From NCBI RefSeq assembly GCF_016862515.1, contig NZ_BONC01000045.1, forward strand, positions 1-64,000: DNA of 64,000 nucleotides, written 5' to 3'. Of this stretch, positions 36,315-44,508 are shown in pieces. The notes under the pieces were generated by a model, which had not been told where the DNA came from, ran no database searches, and saw nothing but the letters and a program-made list of their open reading frames with translations. Source of the DNA: Asanoa iriomotensis. GTDB lineage: Bacteria; Actinomycetota; Actinomycetes; Mycobacteriales; Micromonosporaceae. How positions within the stretch are numbered: the stretch's first letter is position 1; each line of letters begins with the position of its first letter. A program made the position numbers and the translations under genes.

Positions 36315-38491
36315 CCACACTGGACGAGCCGCTTAAGAAGGTGCTCGGCGACAAGACCGCCAAGGCCCTCGACAAGCACCTCGACCTGCGCACCGTCGGC
36401 GACCTGGTCTACCACTTCCCCCGCCGCTACGACGAGCGTGGCGAGCACACCGACATCCGCTCGCTGTCGGTCGGCGAGGACGTCACCGTGCTGGGCCAGG
36501 TGCGCCGGGCCACCACCCGGCCGATGCGGCAGCGCAGCGGCAAGCTGCTCGAGGTGCTCGTCGAGGACGGCACGGGCGGCGTGCTCACGCTGACCTTCTT
36601 CAACCAGGCCTGGCGCGAGCGCGACCTGCGCCCGGGCCGGTGGGGGCTGTTCGCCGGCAAGGTCACCGAGTTCCGCGGCAAGCGGCAGCTCAACGGCCCC
36701 GACTACGTGCTGCTCGGCGACGAGGGCGAGGCGTCCGAGGAGATCGAGGAGTTCGCGGGCGCGCTGATCCCGGTCTATCCCGCGGCCGGCGCGGTGCCCA
36801 CCTGGACGATCGCCCGCTGCGTGCGGGTCGTGCTCGACACGCTGTCCCCCGTCGACGACCCGCTGCCGGCCACCGTGCGGGCAGCCCGCAACCTGGGGCC
36901 GCTCGACACCGCGCTGCGCGAGATCCACCGGCCCGCCTCCCGCGAAGACCTGGCCCGCGCCAAGCGCAGGCTCAAGTGGGACGAGGCGTTCGCCGTGCAG
37001 CTCACCCTCGTCCAGCGCAAGCTGCGGGCCACCGCGCTGCCGGCCCGGCCCCGCCCGGCGACGCCCGACGGGCTGCTGTCCGCGTTCGACGGCCGGCTGC
37101 CCTACGAGCTGACCGAGGGCCAGCGCGTGGTCGGTGCCGAGATCGCCGCCGACCTGGCCACCACGCACCCGATGCACCGGCTGCTCCAGGGCGAGGTCGG
37201 CTCCGGCAAGACGGTCTGCGCCCTGCGCGCGATGCTGCAGGTCGTCGACGCCGGCGGGCAGGCCACCCTGCTCGCGCCGACCGAGGTGCTCGCCGCACAG
37301 CACCACCGGGGCATCTCCGCGCTGCTCGGGCCGCTCGGCCGGCCCGGTGAGCTCGACGGCGACCCGGCCGGCACCCGGGTCGCGCTGGTCACCGGCTCGC
37401 TCGGCGCGGCCGCCCGCCGGGCGGCGGCCGCCGAGGTGTCCTCCGGCGCCGCGGGCATCGTGATCGGCACCCACGCCCTGCTCTACGAGGGCGTCGAGTT
37501 CAACGACCTCGGCCTGGTCGTGGTCGACGAGCAGCACCGGTTCGGCGTCGAGCAGCGCGACGCCCTGCGGGCCAAGGCCGACCAGCCGCCGCACACGCTG
37601 GTGATGACCGCGACGCCGATCCCCCGCACGGTCGCGATGACCGTCTACGGCGACCTCGAGGTCTCCACGCTCTCGCAGCTGCCCGTCGGCCGCTCGCCGA
37701 TCGCCTCCCACGTGGTGCCCGCGGCCGACAAGCCGGCCTTCCTCGACCGCGCCTGGCGCCGGCTGCGCGAAGAGGTCGAGGCGGGCCACCAGGCCTACGT
37801 GGTCTGCCCGCGGATCGGCGACGGCACCGCGTCCGACACCGAGGAGCCGCCGCCCGACGACGACGGCACCGCCCGCCGGCCGCCGCTGGCGGTGACCGAG
37901 GTCGCGCCGCTGCTCGCCGACGGCCCGCTGCACGGGCTGCGGATCGGCGTCCTGCACGGGCGCCTGCCGGCCGACGAGAAAGACGGCGTGATGCGCTCCT
38001 TCGCCGCCGGCGACCTCGACGTGCTGGTGGCCACCACGGTGGTCGAGGTCGGCGTCGACGTGCCCAACGCCACCGTGATGATCGTGCTCGACGCCGACCG
38101 GTTCGGGGTCTCCCAGCTCCACCAGCTCCGCGGCCGGGTCGGCCGGGGCTCCGCCGCCGGCCTCTGCCTGCTGGTCACCGAGGCGGCCGAGGCCTCCGCG
38201 GCCCGCGAGCGGCTCGACGCGGTCGCGTCCACCACCGACGGTTTCAAGCTGGCCGAACTCGACCTCGAGCAGCGCCGCGAGGGCGACGTGCTCGGCGCCA
38301 CCCAGTCCGGCCGGCGCTCCCACCTGCGCCTGCTCTCGCTGCTCAAGGACGAGAAGCTGATCGGCGAGGCCCGCCAGGAGGCCATCGACCTGGTCTCCGG
38401 CGACCCGGAGCTGACCGCGCACCCCGCCCTGGCCCGCTCGATCGCCCTGCTCGTCGACGAAGAGCGCGCCGAATATCTGGAGAAAGGCTGA
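36311..38491 (+). CDS. recG: ATP-dependent DNA helicase RecG
   Basis: Fork-reversal and recombination helicase, 726 aa. N-terminal wedge/OB domain (DLVYHFPRRYDERGE, GQVRRATTRPM). Helicase motifs: Walker A LLQGEVGSGKTVCA, motif II VVVDEQHRFGVEQ, motif III MTATPIPRT, motif VI QLRGRVGRGSAAG. Start ATG overlaps the FakA-like stop (ATGA), as in mycobacteria. Slightly longer acidic insertion near residue 520 (SDTEEPPPDDDG). Confidence 0.97.
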   Translation: MTTLDEPLKKVLGDKTAKALDKHLDLRTVGDLVYHFPRRYDERGEHTDIRSLSVGEDVTVLGQVRRATTRPMRQRSGKLLEVLVEDGTGGVLTLTFFNQAWRERDLRPGRWGLFAGKVTEFRGKRQLNGPDYVLLGDEGEASEEIEEFAGALIPVYPAAGAVPTWTIARCVRVVLDTLSPVDDPLPATVRAARNLGPLDTALREIHRPASREDLARAKRRLKWDEAFAVQLTLVQRKLRATALPARPRPATPDGLLSAFDGRLPYELTEGQRVVGAEIAADLATTHPMHRLLQGEVGSGKTVCALRAMLQVVDAGGQATLLAPTEVLAAQHHRGISALLGPLGRPGELDGDPAGTRVALVTGSLGAAARRAAAAEVSSGAAGIVIGTHALLYEGVEFNDLGLVVVDEQHRFGVEQRDALRAKADQPPHTLVMTATPIPRTVAMTVYGDLEVSTLSQLPVGRSPIASHVVPAADKPAFLDRAWRRLREEVEAGHQAYVVCPRIGDGTASDTEEPPPDDDGTARRPPLAVTEVAPLLADGPLHGLRIGVLHGRLPADEKDGVMRSFAAGDLDVLVATTVVEVGVDVPNATVMIVLDADRFGVSQLHQLRGRVGRGSAAGLCLLVTEAAEASAARERLDAVASTTDGFKLAELDLEQRREGDVLGATQSGRRSHLRLLSLLKDEKLIGEARQEAIDLVSGDPELTAHPALARSIALLVDEERAEYLEKG

Positions 38492-38494
38492 GTC

Positions 38495-38588
38495 AGGTCG
38501 TGTCTCGTGGATCAGGGTGGTGCGCCGGCGAGGTCCAGGCGGCGTCCGGGCCCGGCGGCGCGGCGCCCTGATCCACGAGACACGACCT
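38495..38588. repeat. 94-nt palindromic element, copy A
   Basis: Perfect 23-bp inverted repeat (38495-38517 with 38566-38588) around a 48-base GC-rich spacer containing GGTCCAGGCGGCGTCC and GGGCCCGGCGG. It lies between recG and the HIT gene. The same architecture and spacer core recur after the HIT gene (copy B). It may act as terminator for recG, but arms of this length and a conserved spacer suggest a repeat family. Confidence 0.8.
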
Positions 38589-38608
38589 ATGCCCTATTCT
38601 CCCGTGCC

Positions 38609-39049
38609 ATGGACGATTGCCCCATCTGTGCGAAGCACCGCGGCGAGGGTCCACTGAGCGGCGGTCCGGAGATCTGGCGCGACGACCTCGTCGTGGTGAC
38701 CCATTGGCCGGGCCCGGCCCTGCTCGGCTACCTGTTCGTCGAGCCGCTGCGGCACGCGGCGCACCTCGAGGACCTGACCGATGTGGAGGCCGCGGCGGTC
38801 GGCAGCGCGGCCCGCCGCGCCGCGATCGCGTTGCGCTCCGAACTGGACGCGGAATACGTCTTCTCGGCCGTGATCGGCACCGGCGTCGCCCGCATGCACT
38901 TCCACCAGCACGTCTTCCCGCGCTACCGCGGCACACCGGACGACACGCCGTGGCACGCGAGCGCCACCTGGCCGGACGCGCCGCGCGGCGGCGAGCCGGA
39001 GATCGCCGCCGTCGCCGACCGCCTGCGGCGCTATTTCACGGGGGTTTAG
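38609..39049 (+). CDS. HIT-family protein
   Basis: Histidine-triad nucleotide-binding protein of 146 aa. The active-site triad is MHFHQHVFPR (H-F-H-Q-H-V-F); an N-terminal CPIC plus KHRGEG suggests a zinc-binding start. It would hydrolyse nucleotide phosphoramidates or dinucleoside polyphosphates. No Shine-Dalgarno; TATTCT lies eight bases before the ATG, so possibly leaderless. The gene is enclosed by two related palindromic elements, which isolate it as its own unit between recG and ddl. Confidence 0.88.
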   Translation: MDDCPICAKHRGEGPLSGGPEIWRDDLVVVTHWPGPALLGYLFVEPLRHAAHLEDLTDVEAAAVGSAARRAAIALRSELDAEYVFSAVIGTGVARMHFHQHVFPRYRGTPDDTPWHASATWPDAPRGGEPEIAAVADRLRRYFTGV

Positions 39050-39140
39050 GTCCTATCCGACGGCTCAGCGCGAGCCGAGCCGGAGTCCAGGCGTCGGCTG
39101 GGCCCGCCGCAGGCCGTGCTGAGCCGTCGCACGGGACCTA
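39047..39140. repeat. 94-nt palindromic element, copy B
   Basis: Arms of 23 bases (39047-39069 and 39118-39140) pair except for a 4-base internal mismatch, around a 48-base spacer that shares AGTCCAGGCG and GGGCCCG with copy A. Arm length and spacer length equal those of copy A exactly, although the arm sequences differ. It overlaps the last three bases of the HIT gene and the last three of ddl, so it lies exactly between two convergent genes and could terminate both. Confidence 0.8.
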
Positions 39141-40241
39141 GTGCAGGCCGCTGCCGCGGCGGAGGGCCGTGCGGATCAGGCGGTCGACCAGCTTCGGGTA
39201 TTCGAGGCCACTGGCCGCCCACATCCGCGGGAACATCGACGTCGCGGTGAAGCCCGGCATCGTGTTGATCTCGTTGAGCAGCACCTGGTTGTCGTCGGTG
39301 ACGAAGAAGTCGACGCGGGCCAGGCCGGCGCAGTCGATGGCGTTGAACGTGCGCACCGCGAAGTCCTGGACCGTCCGCGCGACACCGTCCGGCAGCCGCG
39401 CCGGGATGTCGTACTCGCAGTCCTCGCCCAGGTATTTCGCCTCGAAGTCGTAGAACTCGTGACCCTCGCCGGTCACCCGGATCTCCGCGAGCAGGGACGC
39501 CTCCGCCCCGCCGCCGGCCTCGGCCTCCAGCACGCCGCACTCGATCTCGCGGCCCACGATCGCGGACTCGACCAGCACCTTCGGGTCGATCTGCCGGGCG
39601 GTGGCGACGGCCGCGTCGAGGTGGGCCCAGTCGGAGACCTTGGTGATGCCGTACGACGACCCGGCGCGCGACGGCTTGACGAACACCGGCAGCCCGAGCC
39701 GCTGCTTGTCGGCCTCGCTCAGCGACACCCCGTTGCGCAGCACCGCGTAGGGGCCGACCGGGATGCCCTCGGCCGCCGCGAGCTTCTTGGTGAACTCCTT
39801 GTCCATCGCTGCGGCGCTGGCGAACACGTTGGCACCCACATAAGGAATGCCGGCCATCTCCAGCAGCCCCTGGATGGTGCCGTCCTCGCCGTAGGCGCCG
39901 TGCAGCGCCGGAAAGACCACGTCGACGGAGCCCAGCGCGCTCAACCCGTCGGACGGCTCGACCACCATGAGCCCGCGCGCGGTCGGGTCGCCGGGCAGCA
40001 CGACCGCGGTGCCCGCGCTCGCCGTGACCTCCGGAAGCCGCGCACCCTCGATCGCGAGCGCGCCAGGATCACCGTCGGTGAGCACCCACTGACCTGCACG
40101 GGTGATCCCGACGGGAATCACCTCGTATTGATCAGGGTCCAGCACCCGCAGGATGCTTCCGGCGCTGACCGCCGAAATCGCGTGCTCGGTGCTGCGGCCG
40201 CCGAAAACGACCGCGACGCGGATCTTCCTAGGCTTGGTCAC
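39138..40241 (-). CDS. ddl: D-alanine--D-alanine ligase
   Basis: ATP-grasp enzyme of peptidoglycan precursor synthesis, 367 aa. [21 protein letters not shown] at the start, [28 protein letters not shown]-grasp [16 protein letters not shown], and the metal/D-Ala site [10 protein letters not shown]...[11 protein letters not shown]. Start GTG with TAGGGT eight bases upstream and no Shine-Dalgarno. The family's Tyr/Ser active-site features look normal for a D-Ala-D-Ala (not D-Lac) enzyme, but this was not checked by alignment. Confidence 0.96.
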   Translation of the reverse strand: MTKPRKIRVAVVFGGRSTEHAISAVSAGSILRVLDPDQYEVIPVGITRAGQWVLTDGDPGALAIEGARLPEVTASAGTAVVLPGDPTARGLMVVEPSDGLSALGSVDVVFPALHGAYGEDGTIQGLLEMAGIPYVGANVFASAAAMDKEFTKKLAAAEGIPVGPYAVLRNGVSLSEADKQRLGLPVFVKPSRAGSSYGITKVSDWAHLDAAVATARQIDPKVLVESAIVGREIECGVLEAEAGGGAEASLLAEIRVTGEGHEFYDFEAKYLGEDCEYDIPARLPDGVARTVQDFAVRTFNAIDCAGLARVDFFVTDDNQVLLNEINTMPGFTATSMFPRMWAASGLEYPKLVDRLIRTALRRGSGLH

Positions 40242-40345
40242 AGGTCAGGACCCTACTCTGCCGGGGCGCGTGAGGCTGGCTGGTCCAGCGATCACGCTGC
40301 GTGCGCGCCGTTTTCCGAGCGCCCCGGCGGGGAATCCCCGGGCCC

Positions 40346-40660
40346 ATGGCGAAATGGGAGTACGCGCTGCTCGTCCGCCGGCGCATGGCGCGGGTCGACG
40401 CGGCCGGCTGGGAGGTCACGTTCCACTGGTACGGGCCGGACGGCTCGATGCTCGACGTCACGCCGTTCGGCGAGACCGCGCTCGCCCACCTCAACCGGGC
40501 CGGCGGCCAGGGCTGGGAGCTCGTCTCGGTGAGCGAGAACCCGAGCCTGGAGGGGACCAGCGAGCTGCACCGCTACCACCTCAAGCGGACCGCCCCGGCG
40601 CCCACGCCCCGGCCCCGGCTCGGCGGCGCCTCCCGGGGAGGCCGCCGGACACGGGAATGA
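40346..40660 (+). CDS. Small conserved hypothetical protein (DUF4177-like)
   Basis: A 104-residue protein. The pattern MAKWEYALLVRRR, VTFHWYGPDGS, ETALAHLNRAGGQGWELVSVSEN and YHLKRTAP resembles DUF4177 proteins, which carry a Trp-Glu-Tyr start and a GWELVS motif. The C-terminal 20 residues are Pro/Arg-rich and probably disordered. Divergent from ddl over 104 bases, convergent with the PLP enzyme (3-base gap). Function unknown. Confidence 0.7.
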   Translation: MAKWEYALLVRRRMARVDAAGWEVTFHWYGPDGSMLDVTPFGETALAHLNRAGGQGWELVSVSENPSLEGTSELHRYHLKRTAPAPTPRPRLGGASRGGRRTRE

Positions 40661-40663
40661 CCG

Positions 40664-41773
40664 TCAGGACTTGTCGAGCGCCGCGACGATGTCGGCGACC
40701 AGGTCGGCCGCGTCCTCGATGCCGCACGACAGCCGCACGAACCCGGGCGCCGTGTCGTCGCCCCACTGCTCGCGCCGGTCCGCGCTGGTGTGCACCCCGC
40801 CGAACGACGTCGCGGCCGCGACCAGGTCAGACGCCGCCAGGAAGCGGGCCACCCGGTCGGCCGAGCCGAGGTCGAAGCCGACGATGCCGGGGATCCGGCG
40901 CATCTGCCGGGACGCGACCTCGAAAGCCGGGTCGCCGGGTCGCCCCGGCCACCGCAGGCCGGTCACGTCCGCGCGCCCGGCCAGCGCCTCGACCACCGCG
41001 GCCGCGTTCGCCGTCTGCCGGGCCAGCCGCAGGTCGAGGGTGAACAGCGAGCGGTGGGCGAGCCAGGCGTCGAACGCGCTGGGTATCGAGCCGGTCGTGG
41101 TGCGCCACACCGTCAGCGACTCCAGCAGCGAAGGAGTGCGCGTCGCGACGTACCCGAGCAGCAGGTCCGAATGTCCGGTCAGCGCCTTGGTGCCCGAGGC
41201 CAGCGACAGGTCGGCGCCGAGGTCGAGTGGCCGCTGCCCGAGCGGGGTCGCGGCGGTGTTGTCGACGGCGAGCAGGGCGCCGGCGGCGTGCGCGCGGTCG
41301 GCGAGCGCGGCCAGGTCGCAGACGTCGAGACCCGGGTTGGCCGGCGTCTCCAGCAGCACGAGCCGCACGCCCGCGTAGTCCGGGTGCGGGCCGGCGGTCG
41401 GCGCGAACACGACCGAGACGCCCAGCTCCGCCAGCGTCGACGTGGCGAAACCGCGCACCGGGTAGTAGCCGTCGGCGGGCAGCACGACCGTGTCGCCGGG
41501 CCGCAGGATCGACAGCAGCGCCGCGGTGACCGCCGCCTGCCCGCTGGCGAACGCGAGCGCCGGACCGCCCTCCAGCTCGCCGATCGCCGACTCGAGCAGC
41601 CGCCGGGTGCGGTTGTCGGGCCGGCCGTAGCCGTTGGGCGTCGCGGCCGGCCCGGCCTCCGGGTCGAGGTGGTAGGGGGCCGCGAAGACCGGCCCGGGCA
41701 GGAAGGGCTCACCGGGCACCGCCGGCGGCAGTCCAGCGTGCACGGACCGCGTGCCGTCGCCGTACTCGGTCAA
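40664..41773 (-). CDS. Cystathionine gamma-lyase/synthase-type PLP enzyme
   Basis: Trans-sulfuration PLP enzyme, 369 aa. TRSVHAGLPPAVPGEPF is the family N-terminus, LAFASGQAAVTAALLSIL binds phosphate, LLETPANPGLDVCDLAAL contains the substrate loop, VDNTAATPLGQ, and the PLP lysine is in LASGTKALTGHSD. It would cleave or form cystathionine. The start codon appears to be TTG: it lies one base after the gpsA stop, and VHAG follows too soon for a later start. Tail of the plsC-gpsA operon. Confidence 0.9.
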   Translation of the reverse strand: MTEYGDGTRSVHAGLPPAVPGEPFLPGPVFAAPYHLDPEAGPAATPNGYGRPDNRTRRLLESAIGELEGGPALAFASGQAAVTAALLSILRPGDTVVLPADGYYPVRGFATSTLAELGVSVVFAPTAGPHPDYAGVRLVLLETPANPGLDVCDLAALADRAHAAGALLAVDNTAATPLGQRPLDLGADLSLASGTKALTGHSDLLLGYVATRTPSLLESLTVWRTTTGSIPSAFDAWLAHRSLFTLDLRLARQTANAAAVVEALAGRADVTGLRWPGRPGDPAFEVASRQMRRIPGIVGFDLGSADRVARFLAASDLVAAATSFGGVHTSADRREQWGDDTAPGFVRLSCGIEDAADLVADIVAALDKS

Positions 41774-41774
41774 C

Positions 41775-42770
41775 TCATTCAGCTTTCGTCGTGCGGGTCA
41801 TCAGGATGATCAGCGCCTCGCGCGGGTCGGCGCCCTCGTGGCAGACCCGTTCCACCTGCTCGGTGATCGGCATCTCCACGTCGTTCTTGCGGGCCAGGTC
41901 GCGGATCGCGAGGCAGCTCTTGACGCCCTCGGCCGTCTGCCCGACCGCGGCCTGCGCCTGCTCCAGCGTCTCGCCGCGGCCGAGCCGCTCGCCGAAGGTG
42001 CGGTTGCGCGAGAAGCGCGAGTGGCACGTGCCGACCAGGTCGCCCAGCCCGGAGAGGCCGGAGAAGGTCAGCGGGTCCGCACCGAGGGCGACACCCAACC
42101 GCGCGGTCTCCGCCAGGCCGCGGGTGATCAACGTGGCCTTCAGGTTGTCGCCGAGGCCCATCGCCTCGGCGATGCCGTAGGCCAGCGCGATCACGTTCTT
42201 CACCGCACCGCCCAGCTCGGCGCCGATCACGTCGTCGTTCGTGTACGGCCGCATGTAAGGCGTCGTGATCGCGTCCTGCACCAGCGTCGCGCGGCGCATG
42301 TCGGTGCCGGCCACCACGGTCGCCGCCGGTTGGCCCATCGCCAGCTCCGGTGCGAGGTTGGGCCCGGACACCACGACCACCCGGTCCAACGGCACCCCGG
42401 CGGCTTCGACCACGACCTCGCTCATCCGTTTGGTGGTGCCGAGCTCGATGCCCTTCATGAGGGAGACCAGCGTCGCGTCGGAGTCGAGGAACGGCCGCCA
42501 GTCGGCGAGGTTGCCGCGCAGCGTCTGCGACGGCACGGCGAGCACGACGATCTCCGCGCCCGCGATCGCCTTGCCGGCGTCGGCGGTGGCGGTGACCCGC
42601 TCCGGCAGGCGTACCTGCGGGAAGTAGTCGGGGTTGTGCCCGTGCTCGCGGATGCCGGCGGCCACCGCCTCGCGGCGCGACCAGATGGTCACGTCGCGCC
42701 CGGCGTCACCGAGCACCTTGGCGAACGCCGTGCCCCACGACCCCGCACCGAGCACCGCCACATGGCTCAT
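41775..42770 (-). CDS. gpsA: Glycerol-3-phosphate dehydrogenase [NAD(P)+]
   Basis: Makes sn-glycerol-3-phosphate for phospholipids, 331 aa. NAD-binding [19 protein letters not shown], catalytic K in [46 protein letters not shown] 42770 overlaps the plsC stop (ATGA). The pairing with an acyltransferase supplies substrate and enzyme of the same pathway. Confidence 0.97.
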   Translation of the reverse strand: MSHVAVLGAGSWGTAFAKVLGDAGRDVTIWSRREAVAAGIREHGHNPDYFPQVRLPERVTATADAGKAIAGAEIVVLAVPSQTLRGNLADWRPFLDSDATLVSLMKGIELGTTKRMSEVVVEAAGVPLDRVVVVSGPNLAPELAMGQPAATVVAGTDMRRATLVQDAITTPYMRPYTNDDVIGAELGGAVKNVIALAYGIAEAMGLGDNLKATLITRGLAETARLGVALGADPLTFSGLSGLGDLVGTCHSRFSRNRTFGERLGRGETLEQAQAAVGQTAEGVKSCLAIRDLARKNDVEMPITEQVERVCHEGADPREALIILMTRTTKAE

Positions 42771-43525
42771 GCCTGGTCCCCGGTCGGTGTCACGGGCTCG
42801 GACGCCGGCGCGGCCTCCTTGCGCTGCCGCGGCGGCGACCACAGCGGCGGCGGGTCGGTCACGCCGCGCACCTCGGCCAGCATGTCGCGCAGGTGCAGCA
42901 TGATCGCGTCGGTCATCGCATCGAGGGTATGCCGAGTGGGTGCGGCGCCCGACCAGGCGCTCAGGTCGATCGGCTCACCGGCGTGCACGCGCACCGGGAT
43001 CCGGGGCCGCAGGCCGACCTTCGAGGTGCGCGGGTCGAACAGCGCCTGCGGGCCGTCCATCACGACCGGTATGACTGGGGCGCCGGTGATCAGGGCCAGC
43101 CGGGCGGCGCCGGTCTTGCCCCTCATCGGCCACAGGTCCGGTTCCTTGCTGGTGGTGCCCTCGGGATAGATGATGACGCTGCTGCCGTCCTTGACGGCCG
43201 CGACCAGGGTGTCCAGCGACCGCGCGGCGTCGACCGAGCCGCGCTCGACCGGGATCTGCTGGCAGCGGCTGATGATGTAGCCGACCACCGGCGCCCGGAA
43301 CACGCTGGCCTTGGCCAGGAAGCTCGGCCAGCGCCCGGCGTCGTAGACGTAGTGCCCGATGACCACCGGGTCGGCGTGCGACAGGTGGTTGGCGACGATG
43401 ATCGCGCCGCCGGAGGCCGGGATGTGCTCCATGCCGGTCCACGTGCGCTTGGTCCACCCGGTGAGCACCGGCTTGACCAGCACGACCACCAGACGTCGCC
43501 AGAACCCGAGCCTCCGCCGTGCCAC
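42767..43525 (-). CDS. plsC: 1-acyl-glycerol-3-phosphate acyltransferase
   Basis: Phospholipid acyltransferase, 252 aa. Catalytic NHLSHAD (HxxxxD), glycerophosphate-binding IIYPEGTTS and [12 protein letters not shown]. An N-terminal hydrophobic segment ([15 protein letters not shown]) docks it on the membrane. A charged Pro/Ala tail of about 35 residues follows the fold. GTG start with GAGGAGG upstream. Heads the plsC-gpsA-PLP enzyme operon. Confidence 0.92.
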   Translation of the reverse strand: MARRRLGFWRRLVVVLVKPVLTGWTKRTWTGMEHIPASGGAIIVANHLSHADPVVIGHYVYDAGRWPSFLAKASVFRAPVVGYIISRCQQIPVERGSVDAARSLDTLVAAVKDGSSVIIYPEGTTSKEPDLWPMRGKTGAARLALITGAPVIPVVMDGPQALFDPRTSKVGLRPRIPVRVHAGEPIDLSAWSGAAPTRHTLDAMTDAIMLHLRDMLAEVRGVTDPPPLWSPPRQRKEAAPASEPVTPTGDQA

Positions 43526-43629
43526 CCTGCCTCCTCGACCCCGCCGACGCGCCCGCCCGCGCGGCCCGCAGCGAAATCATGCCTGCTCCGGGCCACGGAG
43601 GGCCAGCCAGGGACTGGCACCATAGGCCC

Positions 43630-44448
43630 GTGCATGGGGACTGGGCGGTCGTGCTCGCTGTCAAGCCGCCCGCCGCCGCCAAGACCCGGCTGCGCGGCGC
43701 CCTGCCTGCCGTGCCGCACGAACTCCTGGCCCTGGCGCTCGCCCTGGACACCGCGACCGCCGCGCTGGCCTCGCCCGAGGTGGCCGAGGTGATCGCGGTC
43801 ACCGACGACCCCGGCGCCGCCGCCGCCCTGGCCGCCCTCGGTGCCCGCCCGGTGCCCGAACCGAGCGGCGGCGGGCTCAACCCGGCGTTCACCAGCGGCG
43901 CAGCGGCCGCGCATGATCGGCCGGTCGCCGCCCTGCAGGCCGATCTCCCGGCGCTGGCGACCGCCGAACTGAGCGCCGCCCTGCGGGAGTCCGGGGAAGG
44001 CTTTGCACGCCGGTACGCCGCCGACGCGCCCGGCACGGGCACGGTGCTGCTGACCGCGCCGCCGGGCGTACGCCTGGATCCGCGGTTCGGGCCGGGTTCC
44101 GCCGCCGCCCACGCCGCCTCGGGCGCCGTGCCCCTGGCCGGGCGCTGGCCCACCCTGCGCCGCGACGTGGACACGGCGGCCGATCTCGCCGCGGCGGCCG
44201 CCCTCGGTCTCGGCCCGCACACCGCGCGCCTGGTGGGTTACGGTGCTGGCATGCAGGGCACGGTCGCGACATACGACCCCGACAGCCGGTCCGGCACGCT
44301 GCTGCTCGACGACGGCACCCAGGTCACCTACCCGGCTGCCGCCTTCGACGCCTCCGGCCTGCGGCTGCTCCGCCTGGGCCAGCGGGTGCGCATCGAGCAG
44401 GACCAATCAGGTGTGGTGACTCGACTCACCATCCCCACACTTCCCTGA
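43630..44448 (+). CDS. fbiD: FbiD/CofC guanylyltransferase with cold-shock-like C-terminal domain
   Basis: Guanylyltransferase of coenzyme F420 synthesis, 272 aa; in mycobacteria FbiD (Rv2983) uses phosphoenolpyruvate. WAVVLAVKPPAAAKTRLRGAL at the start, VTDDPGAAAALAALGARPVPEPSGGGLNPAF, LQADLPAL and LRRDVDTAADLAAAAALG are the family motifs. After residue 207 a 64-residue extension (MQGTVATYDPDSRSGTLLL ... GLRLLRLGQRVRIE) looks like a cold-shock/OB domain, absent from normal CofC. Start GTG 43630 lacks a clear Shine-Dalgarno; ATG 43579 is in frame. Confidence 0.85.
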   Translation: MHGDWAVVLAVKPPAAAKTRLRGALPAVPHELLALALALDTATAALASPEVAEVIAVTDDPGAAAALAALGARPVPEPSGGGLNPAFTSGAAAAHDRPVAALQADLPALATAELSAALRESGEGFARRYAADAPGTGTVLLTAPPGVRLDPRFGPGSAAAHAASGAVPLAGRWPTLRRDVDTAADLAAAAALGLGPHTARLVGYGAGMQGTVATYDPDSRSGTLLLDDGTQVTYPAAAFDASGLRLLRLGQRVRIEQDQSGVVTRLTIPTLP

Positions 44449-44508
44449 CACGCCACGAACCGACTGAAGTGCATTTCACGTTCAGCTCGATCGGGTAATG
44501 ATGATGGG

